Origin: Spartinivicinus poritis | GTDB lineage: Bacteria > Pseudomonadota > Gammaproteobacteria > Pseudomonadales > Zooshikellaceae | DNA: 60,444 bases | Assembly: GCF_028858535.1 (NCBI RefSeq) | Contig: NZ_JAPMOU010000034.1 | Coordinates: 1-60,444 of the forward strand | Reading direction: 5' to 3' | Part shown: piece after piece, positions 46,700 to 56,487 of the stretch | Layout: each line of letters begins with the position of its first letter | Position numbering within the stretch: the stretch's first letter is position 1 | The notes under the pieces: generated by a model | The model's database searches: none | Told to the model about the DNA's origin: nothing | The model's input: the letters and a program-made list of their open reading frames with translations, nothing else | Program-made: the position numbers and the translations under genes

Positions 46700-47272
46700 A
46701 TGTACAAGCTGCAGTTTGCAACGCCTGCTGCGTGGATTGAAGCAGTGATGGCTGATTTTGATGCCTTTTTATTAGACCATGCGACCGCTGAGAAAAAAGC
46801 CTCAGGCATGGCAATGTCTATGGTTTCTCACTACCCAGATAAACCTGAGCTGATAAAAGCCATGATTGATTTAGCTATTGAGGAGCTAAGCCATTTTCGC
46901 GAAGTATCCCAATTGATCTACCAACAAGGCTTGCAACTTGTACCTGATGTTAAAGATCCTTATGTAAACGAGTTTCGCAAGGCTATTCGACAAGGCAAAG
47001 AAGCTTATTTGTTAGACCGATTATTAATCGCCAGTATCGTGGAAGCTCGTGGCCATGAACGGTTTGGGCTGGTCGCCGAGGCTTTACCAGAAGGGCAGCT
47101 AAAAAAGTTTTACACCGCTATTACTCGCTCAGAAGGCCGTCATTTTGAGCTGTTTTTAGAGCTTGCTTATCGCTATGTTGATAAAGCCTCAGTCGATGAG
47201 CGCCTTGAAGAGTTGTTAGCATTTGAGGCAAATATTGTCGCTAATTTGCCCATAAGAGCAGCCCTACACTAA
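46700..47272 (+). CDS. miaE: tRNA-(ms2io6A37) hydroxylase MiaE
   Basis: 190 aa non-haem diiron monooxygenase that hydroxylates the isopentenyl group of ms2i6A37 in tRNAs reading UNN codons. Diiron ligands can be seen in FLLDHATAEKKASG, AIEELSHFREV, ASIVEARGHERFG and TRSEGRHFELF, in the expected four-helix order. Length is typical of the short MiaE. AGGA lies about 12 bases upstream, beyond the MITE. The next gene, 24 bases downstream, may be cotranscribed. Confidence 0.92.
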   Translation: MYKLQFATPAAWIEAVMADFDAFLLDHATAEKKASGMAMSMVSHYPDKPELIKAMIDLAIEELSHFREVSQLIYQQGLQLVPDVKDPYVNEFRKAIRQGKEAYLLDRLLIASIVEARGHERFGLVAEALPEGQLKKFYTAITRSEGRHFELFLELAYRYVDKASVDERLEELLAFEANIVANLPIRAALH

Positions 47273-47295
47273 CTTAAGGGCACCTCTAATAAACG

Positions 47296-48717
47296 ATGGC
47301 CAAACGATCACCTATTACCCAATATTTAACGGTTTATGCTGAGCCAGAAGCAGCAGTGGCGGCTAATATACCTGTGGTATTTCACCAAGCATTAGTTATC
47401 CCCGCTTATAATGAAGACTACCGCTTTTTACAACAGCTAGCCCCTGCTTTTACAGCAGCCTCTCATCCCTGCTTACTGATTTTGGTTGTGAACCAGCCTG
47501 AACAAGCCAGTGATGATAAAATAGCAAAAAATAACCAGTTAATTAACCACATCAATCAAAGCCTACAACAGCAATGGCAACAACAACACTTAACTCTTTA
47601 TCAATGGCTTAAGCACCATTACATTTTAGTCGTCAATCGCAATCAGCCTGGCTCTGTTATTCCATCACAACAAGGGGTTGGTTTAGCCAGAAAAATAGGG
47701 GCTGATATTGCTTGCCAGTTATATCATCAGCAAAAACTGTTAAACCATTGGTTATTTTCATCTGATGCTGATGTCGTTTTACCTGTTGATTATTTTAATG
47801 CTTGTAGCCACTTAACAAATATCACTGCAGCTGCCGTATTTAATTTTAGTCATGAAGTACCTGCCCCAGTTGACTGTGATAATGGCAAGCAACTCAGTCA
47901 CTATAAGCCCAATCATTATAAAAAACAGCAAGTTGCCCAACAGCTATACGACATTAAGTTAAGATATTATGTTGCCGGGCTAAACTGGGCCAACTCTCCT
48001 TTTGCTTATCATACTATTGGCAGCCTACTTACTATTAATATCTCCTACTACTGTCAGGTAAGAGGGTTTCCCAAGCGTGCTGGCGGAGAAGATTTTTACT
48101 GTTTAAATAAATTAGCGAAACTAGGCTCCATCACACAGCTCTCTCAATCAATCAGGGTGAATGCCAGGCTTTCAGATCGAGTTCCATTTGGTACTGGACC
48201 TGCTTTAAATACTATTTGTCAATTACCGGAGCCCCTAACTGAATATTGCTACTATCAACCTGGCTGCTTTTATTGGCTCAAATTAACACTTAATTGGTTA
48301 AATAAAAACCTAATAACTCTGCTAAGCTCACAAACCGACTGGCAACATGCCTTTGCTGAATATCTGCTATCACAACAACTTGCACCAACAGACTGTCAGT
48401 CAGTGCTTAAAGTACTAGAGTGGCTGGGAATAAATAAGCTAATTCAACATGTATTAAAGCAGCCCCCTACTCCTCAACAATGGCAAGCAACGATTACTGA
48501 TTGGTTTGATGGCTTTCGCACCCTAAAATTCATCCATTTATGCAGAGATAATTTTTTACCCTCTCTGCCTCTCCAACAATTAGTCGACACCCCTATCTTT
48601 AATGAACTATCACAATGGGGAACTGAACCTTTGCCGGACTTACAAGCTAATTTAATTGAAGGATTGAACTTGATTCTAGATAAACTACGTAATAGTGAGG
48701 CTGTTAACTTTAGGTAA
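47296..48717 (+). CDS. glycosyltransferase-like (GT2/GT-A) protein
   Basis: 473 aa. The N-terminus HQALVIPAYNEDYRFLQQL is the nucleotide-sugar strand typical of GT-A enzymes, followed by LFSSDADVVLPVDYF with a DxD-like motif. A mid-region RAGGEDFYCLNKLAKLG resembles the ED acceptor motif of family 2. The C-terminal 150 residues are helical and not recognised. No membrane segment. Substrate unknown. Its 3' end overlaps the convergent histidine kinase gene by 33 bases. Confidence 0.7.
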   Translation: MAKRSPITQYLTVYAEPEAAVAANIPVVFHQALVIPAYNEDYRFLQQLAPAFTAASHPCLLILVVNQPEQASDDKIAKNNQLINHINQSLQQQWQQQHLTLYQWLKHHYILVVNRNQPGSVIPSQQGVGLARKIGADIACQLYHQQKLLNHWLFSSDADVVLPVDYFNACSHLTNITAAAVFNFSHEVPAPVDCDNGKQLSHYKPNHYKKQQVAQQLYDIKLRYYVAGLNWANSPFAYHTIGSLLTINISYYCQVRGFPKRAGGEDFYCLNKLAKLGSITQLSQSIRVNARLSDRVPFGTGPALNTICQLPEPLTEYCYYQPGCFYWLKLTLNWLNKNLITLLSSQTDWQHAFAEYLLSQQLAPTDCQSVLKVLEWLGINKLIQHVLKQPPTPQQWQATITDWFDGFRTLKFIHLCRDNFLPSLPLQQLVDTPIFNELSQWGTEPLPDLQANLIEGLNLILDKLRNSEAVNFR

Positions 48718-50835
48718 GGTGATTGTGAAAATAACACCAGATAAGTCATCCAGATTATCAGCAGTAACCTCGCCTTCATAGAAGTCAACAATCAACTTAA
48801 CAATATATAAACCAAACCCTAAGTGTTGTTTATTGTTGGCTTCTTTTCGCACGGAAACCAGCGAATCAAACAGCTGATGGCGCATAGTTTCAGGCAATAA
48901 TGGCCCTTCGTTGCTTACTGCAAGCAAATAGTCATTTTCTAACACAGCCAGCTCAATGGCAATTTGCTGGCCATCAGTGGTAAAATCAGCAGCATTGCTA
49001 ACCAGCTTATCCAACATCTGACTGATTAATTCAGGTTCACCCCATAACTGGCAACTGTTATCAGTAATTTCCAATTTGAATTCTTTGTTAGGGTATACAC
49101 TTTGATAAGCTTGCCCCATACCCTCAACCACTGATTTTAAGCTAAATAATTCCGGCTCAGCGCTGGCAATACTCTGTTCAACCCGGTTAGCCTCACTCAT
49201 GGCTTCAATCAAGTAACGTAACCGATCTACCCCTTCTATCGCTCGGGACTGATAAGTTTTTACTGTATCAGGCAAAGGCTCTAAGGCCATATTATCTAAT
49301 GACGATTTAATAACAGCCAGTGGTGTACGTAACTCGTGGGCTAATTTACTGGATAAGCCTTTTAAGTAGTGGGTATACTCCATCAGTCGGCTATGTAACA
49401 CCGAAAAGCTTCTATTTAAATCACCTATTTCATCCTGAGCCCCAGACACTGGGAAATAACTAATTAATTGACCTTCTTTGCTCAATACCTGCTCAGCCAA
49501 ACCACTAAGCCGCTTGATCCGAAACGACAACCAACTGGCATAACCAAATAATGCAAAAACACAAACAGTCACAACTAATAAGGTTATCTGTAATAGCTCC
49601 CGCCAAGCAGAGTTAGTTAACGATAAAATTTCATCACTACTATTAATAAGTACAACAGCCCCTACCACCCCCACTTCATTTTTAACTGGGTAGGCCACTG
49701 CCACCTTGGTTTTGTCACTAGACGAGCGATACCACTGAGCATTGGCCTCACCTTTTAATACGGCTTGTACCTGTTCATTATAAAACCTGTTTTCCACTTC
49801 AGAAAAAGTGGCTAACTGTCGTTTATCGCCTAACAGTAAACGGTATAACCAGCGCCAAAAGCCATAACTAAAACTTTCTTCAAATTCGTCTGGTTCAGCA
49901 TCTTGAAACCGATAGGTACGGGCAAGCAACCAACCTTGTCTATCCACAACTAATAGCTCATCCACATTATTAGCATAAGACGCAATTTGAGCAGCTAACT
50001 GTCGCTTAGACCTGATTAAATAGCCTTCTGGTGGTGGCAATAACTGTAAATGTTGATTTAGTTCTGCCATGGTTAACAACTGTGGTGAATGTCCAACTTT
50101 ATACATAACCACCTGATCAGTAGCAGGCTGGTAGTCCAGATAGCTAACTGCCACTCTATGTCCGACGATGGATAATGGCATTTGTAGCTCAATAGCAACG
50201 CCTTTGGCAGACTCTTGCCAGTATCCATAAATATCATCTCTCATTACCCATTTTAACTTACCAAACTGATGGGTAATTTCCTTAGCTCTTAATAAACCCG
50301 GTGCACTGGTATCCAGCAAATAAGCAGAACGCGTCCCCCATGGATGTTGTAACTCGATTAACACCGAATCCGCCGCAATAACCCGCTGTTCTTGATAAGG
50401 GCGATAGTGTAGCTGGCTGTCTTTGATATTAAGATGAAAATAGAGTGAGCCAGCAGATTGCTGTTGTTGAGACTGATAAATACCAATACTAGCTGATAAC
50501 TGTACTTGACCAACTGTTGACTTGGCTGGCCACCAGTTCATTTGCTGCTGCTCTTGTACCCAGTCGTCAGCATAACCATCAACTATCATTGGTCTTGCCA
50601 ATTGATGAGCATATAATTGCCTGTCAGCCGGAGGAGCCTGATTAATATAAGCCGTCGTAGGATAAAACTGTTCAACTTCATCAAGCGACTGTGCCAATAC
50701 CTGAGCACTCGCTAACAAGGTATTTTCTTGACCTTTACGCAAAGCAGACTCTAGCTCTTTTACATACTGACAACCCGCCCAAGGCAACGCAAGCATGAAT
50801 AGACTAATAAATAACAACTGTAATGGCAGGCGCAT
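48685..50835 (-). CDS. sensor histidine kinase, dedicated-sortase type
   Basis: 716 aa. After an N-terminal membrane anchor comes a large periplasmic sensor with MIVDGYADDWVQ, which resembles a CBM9/DOMON-like beta-sandwich, then a second membrane helix near 410-430, HAMP and HisKA (LAHELRTPLAVIKSSL). The HATPase has N box LVSNAADF and G box GFGLYIVK. Length and sensor region fit the histidine kinases of the 'proteobacterial dedicated sortase system' as I remember them. No sortase or LPxTG target is in the window. The response regulator gene is 12 bases upstream. Confidence 0.8.
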   Translation of the reverse strand: MRLPLQLLFISLFMLALPWAGCQYVKELESALRKGQENTLLASAQVLAQSLDEVEQFYPTTAYINQAPPADRQLYAHQLARPMIVDGYADDWVQEQQQMNWWPAKSTVGQVQLSASIGIYQSQQQQSAGSLYFHLNIKDSQLHYRPYQEQRVIAADSVLIELQHPWGTRSAYLLDTSAPGLLRAKEITHQFGKLKWVMRDDIYGYWQESAKGVAIELQMPLSIVGHRVAVSYLDYQPATDQVVMYKVGHSPQLLTMAELNQHLQLLPPPEGYLIRSKRQLAAQIASYANNVDELLVVDRQGWLLARTYRFQDAEPDEFEESFSYGFWRWLYRLLLGDKRQLATFSEVENRFYNEQVQAVLKGEANAQWYRSSSDKTKVAVAYPVKNEVGVVGAVVLINSSDEILSLTNSAWRELLQITLLVVTVCVFALFGYASWLSFRIKRLSGLAEQVLSKEGQLISYFPVSGAQDEIGDLNRSFSVLHSRLMEYTHYLKGLSSKLAHELRTPLAVIKSSLDNMALEPLPDTVKTYQSRAIEGVDRLRYLIEAMSEANRVEQSIASAEPELFSLKSVVEGMGQAYQSVYPNKEFKLEITDNSCQLWGEPELISQMLDKLVSNAADFTTDGQQIAIELAVLENDYLLAVSNEGPLLPETMRHQLFDSLVSVRKEANNKQHLGFGLYIVKLIVDFYEGEVTADNLDDLSGVIFTITLPKVNSLTIT

Positions 50836-50847
50836 AAAGGGGTAAGA

Positions 50848-51540
50848 TTAATGTGGTTGCCAACGATAGCCAAACCCATAAATGGTTTCAATTGCAGTGA
50901 ATGCAGGGTCAAGCTTTAGGAATTTTTTTCTGATTCGCTTAATATGTGAAGTAATGGTACTGTCATCTAATACCACATTCGCAGCATCCATCAATTGTTG
51001 TCTGTTTTTAACATGCCCAGGGTGTTTAGCCAGCGCATGCACTAGCCAAAACTCGGTTAACGTTAATGGCACAGGTGCATCGTTCCAAACAGCCGTCATA
51101 CGGTCCAGGTCTAATACTAATGGTCCTTCTACTATTTGTAGTGAATTTTGCTGTGACTGCTTTAATGAATCAATACGACGAAATAGTGCAACTATTCTGG
51201 CAACCATATGCTCCAGGCTAATATCTTTGGTTAAATAATCATCAGCCCCTAGCCGTAAGCCTGATATCGCATCAAACTCACTATCCCTTGCTGTGAGAAA
51301 AATAATGGGTAAGTGTGGAGCCATCGAGCGTAGCTCACGACATAACTCGAAACCACCTTCGACTTCGTCTTCTAACCCAACATCAATAATCGCCAACTCA
51401 GGCAACTGTTCACGAAATGCTTTCATCGCTGTCGGACGGTTACTATACAGCGACACATCATAGCCATAACGGGTTAACACTGCCCGATAGTTTTCTCTAA
51501 TAGCCGCCTCATCTTCAACTACAGCAATTCGTCGCTTCAT
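50848..51540 (-). CDS. OmpR-family response regulator
   Basis: 230 aa. The receiver domain has VVEDEAAIRENY and the phospho-acceptor Asp53 in AIIDVGL; LGADDYLTKD carries the conserved Lys. The C-terminal winged helix reads LTLTEFWLVHALAKHPGHV and SHIKRIRKKF, ending YGFGYRW. It is encoded upstream of, and translated with, the histidine kinase. It resembles the regulator partnered with proteobacterial sortases. Target genes are not evident here. Confidence 0.9.
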   Translation of the reverse strand: MKRRIAVVEDEAAIRENYRAVLTRYGYDVSLYSNRPTAMKAFREQLPELAIIDVGLEDEVEGGFELCRELRSMAPHLPIIFLTARDSEFDAISGLRLGADDYLTKDISLEHMVARIVALFRRIDSLKQSQQNSLQIVEGPLVLDLDRMTAVWNDAPVPLTLTEFWLVHALAKHPGHVKNRQQLMDAANVVLDDSTITSHIKRIRKKFLKLDPAFTAIETIYGFGYRWQPH

Positions 51541-51841
51541 TAGCTATACTCGCGTAAACAACATGTATCTTACAAATCATATACCTTAACAGTAGGTATA
51601 GCAGTCGATTATTCCTTGCTTATTACCTATAGGCAAGCCATTTGTCTTTTTCCTCTCCAGTTTGGTCAAGTGCGTTCCTGGGTTAAATACAACTCAAAAT
51701 TATCAGCTAAAATCTAATAAACAGATTAGTATAAAACAGTGTCAATTAACTCAACCAACACAACCTTCAAACAAAACCAAAAATATTGTAGCATCTTGAT
51801 TTAAGGAATATTCATAAATCAAGACCTTTTATTTTACAAGA
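51541..51841. other. intergenic gap, nothing recognised
   Basis: About 300 bases upstream of the response regulator gene; expected to carry its promoter. No ORF, repeat or hairpin of note. Confidence 0.35.
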
Positions 51842-52609
51842 CTACTTACTATAATAGCCCTCTAGCAGCAAGTCATAGTATCTTTCATAAGTGCCCTCTT
51901 TTTTTAAAGCTAGCAAACCTTTATTAAATATACCCAATAATTCTTGAGCATCAGCCCTTTTTTTAGAAAAAAGCAAATGATTGGTATTAGAGAAATAAGC
52001 ACGAGGATAGAAAGTAATTGTTTCAACTTGATCCTTAGGAAACTCTTTTAGCAATAAGCTATAACCCGGTACAGTTGCAGATATAAATAAGTCAATTCTT
52101 TTTTTTAGCAACATTTTAAAATTAATTTCGTCAGAGCTATTGGCAATAATATTCAAACTACCATTCTCATATGCTTCCCAAAACTCAGGTGTATAGGTAT
52201 AACCTCGGGTTGCTCCAATTCTATATTCCTTTAAATCTTCAAGTGAGTGCCAATTTTTAAGATCAGTTGTCTTCAAGTGAAAGAAAACAACTTCTTCAGT
52301 ATAGAGTGATTCACTATGATAAAATAAGCGCTCCCGCTCACTGGAATAATACCACAGCATAGTGGCATGATATTTGTCCGTTTGTGCTTCTTTAAAAGTT
52401 CTTGCCCAGGGGTAGTAAAAGTAACTCACTTGATATCCAGCGCGTTCAAATATTTCTGAAGTCATATGCTGAGCAAAACCACCATGCTTCATACTTTTTG
52501 AAATCCAAGGCGGGTATTCACCTGTAACAATATTAAGCACTTTTTCATCTTCATTTTCTGATAGTGAAAAAGTGCTTATAAAAAGCAATAGAATGACCAA
52601 CCATCTCAT
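51842..52609 (-). CDS. periplasmic solute-binding protein, SBP_bac_3-like
   Basis: 255 aa with a short signal peptide (LVILLLFISTFSLS). Family features: VTGEYPPWISKSMKHGGFAQ, YYSSERERLFYHSESLY and the hinge YRIGATRGYTYTPEFW. It aligns most readily with the copy at 8207 (GGFFSEI and GGFAQHM regions; ERE and GYxY motifs), so the two are close paralogues. No adjacent transporter. Monocistronic. Confidence 0.82.
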   Translation of the reverse strand: MRWLVILLLFISTFSLSENEDEKVLNIVTGEYPPWISKSMKHGGFAQHMTSEIFERAGYQVSYFYYPWARTFKEAQTDKYHATMLWYYSSERERLFYHSESLYTEEVVFFHLKTTDLKNWHSLEDLKEYRIGATRGYTYTPEFWEAYENGSLNIIANSSDEINFKMLLKKRIDLFISATVPGYSLLLKEFPKDQVETITFYPRAYFSNTNHLLFSKKRADAQELLGIFNKGLLALKKEGTYERYYDLLLEGYYSK

Positions 52610-53208
52610 TTTGCACCAACTATTATCTTTTACTCTTGAACTTTAGCGGGCTAACGCTATAAAACCTTTTCATTCAGCTATATTTACAAAGTTATTAAAA
52701 GCTTAGCAGCTCTTTAGCAAGATTAGTGTTCCATACTCAAAATAAGACAAAAGTTCTAAAAGCCAATAAATGACCAAGAAGTCTATTTCATTTAGTTGTG
52801 TTAAGTTAAATAATGTAGTAGCTTTTTATTCACATGGGCAGCTATCTTGTATGATTGCCTAACAACACAAACAATAAAACAATTTAAAATAACTAATGTA
52901 CAGCCGTCACTATGCTAAAAATTAAATAACAACCAAGCAATAACCAAATAATAAACAGGCTAATATATAAAGGCAGGATAAATAGCACACCTTTGCATTA
53001 TATAGAAGTTACTAATATTCAAACATATATTAAACGCTTGCCTAATATATTAATGTTTATTTTTTATATTAAATACTGCAGGCATTTATTAAGAAGAACA
53101 CTCACACATTCTTAACAAATAACAGAACAAGAAATCACTTAAAAATCTGTTTATTACTTTTATGAGCTCCTGTTCTAGCTAAAACATCCACACAAGGAAA
53201 AAATAATA
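52610..53208. other. 599-bp AT-rich divergent gap
   Basis: Between a minus-strand solute-binding gene and the plus-strand subtilase. A short inverted repeat TTAAGAA...TTCTTAA lies near 53090-53118, and AAGG lies before the ATG at 53209. No gene recognised. Confidence 0.35.
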
Positions 53209-54897
53209 ATGAAAACCAAGCAAATAGCAGCATCAACCTTATCTACTTTATTGCTAAGCAGCATTAGCTTTTCTAGCTTCGCCCAGTCAGCCATAGAGCC
53301 TCTTCCTCCTTTAACTAATGCCAAGGGAGATATTATTGAGCAAAGCGAAGTAGCAAAAAAAGCAAAACGGTTCAAGCGCAGTATTCGATTAGATAATACT
53401 GCAGAAATTAAAGATTGGTTTAATAAAAGCCCAGTACTTGATGGTATTGAAGGCTCTGGTGTCGATAGAGTATATAAAGAGTTAACACCCCATAATAATT
53501 ACAAACCTGTTGTGGTAGCAGTTATTGACTCCGGTGTAGATGTACACCATGAAGATTTACAAGGGAAAATCTGGCATAACCCTGGAGAAATAGCAGACAA
53601 TGGCATTGATGATGACAACAATGGCTATGTTGACGATATTTATGGCTGGAACTTTATCGGAGGTAGAGATGGCAGCCATGTGAACTTTGATACTCTTGAA
53701 GTCACTCGTGAGTACAAAAAGTATTTAGATTTAAAATCTGCAGGCAAAGAACTAAACGAAGAGCAAAAAAAATATTTTGAAAAAGTAAGCAAAGATTATC
53801 ATGATGAGTACGAGAGCGCCAAAAAATCTCTTGAAAAATCAAAAGAGTATCAAGAAAAAACCAGCCAGTTTAAACAGCTGTTAACAGAAACTCTTGGTAT
53901 TGAAGACTTTTCAAAAGCATCGCTTGAAAATATAACTAGCAGCGACGATAGCATTATTGAGGCTAAAACCTACTTACTTTCTGTGCTAGATAGGTTTGGC
54001 AACTATGAGAAAATTAATGACTACGTTGAATATTATTCAAATAAAGTAAATTATTACTTTAATACCGATTTTGACCCACGTTCTGAAATTGTAAAAGACG
54101 ATCCAAACAATCCTTGGGAATCCAACTATGGCAACAACGATGTAATAGGACCAGATTCTGACCATGGTACACATGTTGCGGGTATCATTGCAGCAGACCG
54201 AAACAATGATCTAGGCATTAAAGGTGTTGCGTCTAACGTAAAAATCATGGCTTTACGTGTTGTTCCAAATGGTGACGAACGCGATAAAGATGTTGCAAAT
54301 GCCGTACGTTATGCTGTTGATAATGGTGCAGATATTATTAACATGAGCTTTGGTAAAAGCTACTCCCCTCGCAAAGAAGTGGTAGACTCTGCCTTTTTAT
54401 ATGCCGCCAGTAAGGGAGTTTTACTCGTTCACGCAGCAGGTAACGACAGCCAGAACAACGATGAAAGCGATAACTTCCCCAATCGCTTTATGAAGTTCTA
54501 CTCAGGCTACCGTAATCCAAACTGGCTTGATGTAGGTGCCTCATCTTACAAAAAAGGTGAAAACATGGTAGCCAGCTTCAGTAACTTCGGTAAACGTACT
54601 GTCGACTTATTCGCACCTGGCCACAAAATACTCTCTACTACTCCTAATAATCAATATGCCGCTTACAGTGGAACCAGTATGGCAGCCCCAGTCGTGTCAG
54701 GCGTTGCTGCATTAGCTTTATCACAATACCCTTGGATGAATGGCTATTATTTAAAGCAACTACTGATGTATACCACTAGAGATTACCCAGGCTTAGACGT
54801 TAAGTCACCAGAAGATTCTGAGCTGGTTAAGTTTTCCAGCTTATCGAAAAGTGGTGGAATTGTTGACGCTTATACATTATTGAATGTATTGAAGTAA
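53209..54897 (+). CDS. secreted S8 subtilisin-like serine peptidase
   Basis: 562 aa with a signal peptide (LSTLLLSSISFSSFA). Catalytic triad: Asp107 (VAVIDSGVDVHHEDL), His319 (SDHGTHVAG) and Ser490 (SGTSMAAPVVSG); the oxyanion Asn412 is in AAGND. A 150-residue insertion between Asp and His (about 155-310), rich in Lys and Glu with coiled-coil character, and the GIDDDNNGYVDDIYGWNFIG segment are typical of a subtilase branch common in Bacteroidetes. There is no obvious C-terminal secretion domain. An active secreted protease is expected. Confidence 0.92.
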   Translation: MKTKQIAASTLSTLLLSSISFSSFAQSAIEPLPPLTNAKGDIIEQSEVAKKAKRFKRSIRLDNTAEIKDWFNKSPVLDGIEGSGVDRVYKELTPHNNYKPVVVAVIDSGVDVHHEDLQGKIWHNPGEIADNGIDDDNNGYVDDIYGWNFIGGRDGSHVNFDTLEVTREYKKYLDLKSAGKELNEEQKKYFEKVSKDYHDEYESAKKSLEKSKEYQEKTSQFKQLLTETLGIEDFSKASLENITSSDDSIIEAKTYLLSVLDRFGNYEKINDYVEYYSNKVNYYFNTDFDPRSEIVKDDPNNPWESNYGNNDVIGPDSDHGTHVAGIIAADRNNDLGIKGVASNVKIMALRVVPNGDERDKDVANAVRYAVDNGADIINMSFGKSYSPRKEVVDSAFLYAASKGVLLVHAAGNDSQNNDESDNFPNRFMKFYSGYRNPNWLDVGASSYKKGENMVASFSNFGKRTVDLFAPGHKILSTTPNNQYAAYSGTSMAAPVVSGVAALALSQYPWMNGYYLKQLLMYTTRDYPGLDVKSPEDSELVKFSSLSKSGGIVDAYTLLNVLK

Positions 54898-54920
54898 CTC
54901 GCGAAGTGACTCAGAACCAA

Positions 54921-54950
54921 GTTCCTTCTCCCCCTTAGGGGAGAAGGAAC
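54921..54950. terminator. perfect 13-bp hairpin, REP-like
   Basis: GTTCCTTCTCCCC / GGGGAGAAGGAAC with a 4-base loop, between the convergent subtilase and the 54959 gene. It is a probable two-way terminator. The sequence also matches the widespread ccttctcccc-type repeat, related to 10034-10082. Confidence 0.75.
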
Positions 54951-54958
54951 AATGAAGT

Positions 54959-55384
54959 TTAAGATCTTATTTTTTCCTTAGCTTTACGATACAAATTCAT
55001 ATTATCTTTGGTTTTTACTACTGGCTTGCCGATATTGACAAAGTTATCTTCCTTATCAAAAACACACATAAAGCTAATTTCCTCTCCCCCTTCTGCTGTA
55101 GCAGAAAGGTCAACAGAGAAAAAAGAGTCCCTTTTTACTTGACCATCCACGATATAACGCGAGTATTTACGTGTAGTGGCTTTTGCCCACTCAGGCTCAA
55201 TTGAAATTTCGCCCTTCACTTCAGATAATAAATCTTTGCACTTACTGATCGCCTCTTGCTTTAGCTCATTTGGCACACAAATCCCTATCTTTTGACAAGC
55301 TTTCAAAGCCCTATCTTCTTCGGCAAATAAGTGAGTAGAGAGCAACAGACTAATAACAATAATACTGAGTTTCACTGGAAACAT
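54959..55384 (-). CDS. small secreted protein, unknown
   Basis: 141 aa with a signal peptide (LSIIVISLLLSTHLFA). The mature protein has four Cys (ACQKIGIC, KCKD, MCVF), likely two disulfides. Sequence FFSVDLSATAEGGEEISFMC suggests beta strands. No family recognised. It converges on the subtilase gene with a strong hairpin between; a role as protease inhibitor is conceivable but not supported by any motif. Confidence 0.6.
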   Translation of the reverse strand: MFPVKLSIIVISLLLSTHLFAEEDRALKACQKIGICVPNELKQEAISKCKDLLSEVKGEISIEPEWAKATTRKYSRYIVDGQVKRDSFFSVDLSATAEGGEEISFMCVFDKEDNFVNIGKPVVKTKDNMNLYRKAKEKIRS

Positions 55385-55499
55385 CCTTGTATTTACCTAA
55401 AATGTCAATTGGTTGAACAACAACCAGCTTCACAACTAAAGGAACACCTAAGAGCACCTCTAATAATTGTTTAACTTCTACCTATAGTTGCGTATACAT

Positions 55500-55730
55500 T
55501 TAGTGGCGTAGCCGAGCATCCAGCTCATCTACTACCTCTGCCCAATCCGCATCTTCAGCTACAGCAGCTCTTAAAAACTCAGCTTGAGACTCATTCCAAA
55601 AATCAGCTTCACTCAGCTGAGCACCTGGCTTCAAAGAATGAACAGCTAAAAACTTATCAATCTCTTCACTGCTTGCAGACAAGCCAAGCTGCTGAAACAA
55701 AGTACAGAGATTGTGCTGCGAGGTATCCAT
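55500..55730 (-). CDS. DUF2789 family protein
   Basis: About 76 aa. MDTSQHNLCTLFQQLGL at the N-terminus and AQLSEADFWNESQAEFLRAA later match the small DUF2789 family, common in Pseudomonas and relatives and without known function. The ATG at 55730 gives the usual family start; five additional codons are open upstream. It is acidic, helical and cytoplasmic. Confidence 0.82.
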   Translation of the reverse strand: MDTSQHNLCTLFQQLGLSASSEEIDKFLAVHSLKPGAQLSEADFWNESQAEFLRAAVAEDADWAEVVDELDARLRH

Positions 55731-55891
55731 AACTACTCTCATCAAAGTGACTATCTTTTGTACAAAGTATAGTTGACAGAGTAGCTATCTACCAAAGAGC
55801 CACAGCTTTGTTTTGTTATACCTTTCTTCATAGATACTGTAGTCATGTATTTCAACCTTAAAGTCATTTATGAAGAATATATATGTAAGCA

Positions 55892-56404
55892 CTAATGATG
55901 TTTATTCATAATCTTAGCGCCAGCTATTTTAAACAAGGTAAAAATAATAACGGCAATCACTATAAGGCTTTCTATTGAAGCAAAAAAGCCGACAAAAAAA
56001 TGAAGTCTTTGTAACACTAAAACCACAATACAAGTGAGTAGCATCATTAACATCAGGCCTGACAACCGACCAAAGCCAGGCAAGTGCTCAAAGTCAGTTT
56101 TTCTAGCAATTTGCACAAAGACTAATACCATTGAAACAACTGGCAAAAAATAGACTAATGCATTTACTTCAAGCAAATTACCTCGAATAATAAATAAGGT
56201 ATAAAAAATTAATGAAAATGAAATAATCCCAGGAATAGAAGCTAGATAAACTAATACAGATAAAAAATAGTCGACCCAATTAAGTTGAGCCGTTCGCTTA
56301 TACATCAATAACAAAATATAGCTAACTACTGGTAAGCTAATAAAGTAACTGACGATCACCAACTGATACTCAGCAATTAGTGATAAAAGCTCGTTAATAC
56401 TCAT
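55892..56404 (-). CDS. polytopic membrane protein, unknown
   Basis: 170 aa with about five hydrophobic helices (for example LVIVSYFISLPVVSYILLLM, then LMLMMLLTCIVVLVL) and few charged residues. Start MSINELLSLIAEYQLVIVSYF suggests the first helix follows a short cytoplasmic segment. Not recognised as a named family. Divergent from the DUF2459 gene. Confidence 0.6.
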   Translation of the reverse strand: MSINELLSLIAEYQLVIVSYFISLPVVSYILLLMYKRTAQLNWVDYFLSVLVYLASIPGIISFSLIFYTLFIIRGNLLEVNALVYFLPVVSMVLVFVQIARKTDFEHLPGFGRLSGLMLMMLLTCIVVLVLQRLHFFVGFFASIESLIVIAVIIFTLFKIAGAKIMNKHH

Positions 56405-56487
56405 TAAATAAATACTCTTTTGTCGTTTACTTTAGGGCACTCCTAATATTAGCCAAAGAGAATGACAACCCAATAGAGTATTAAAGT

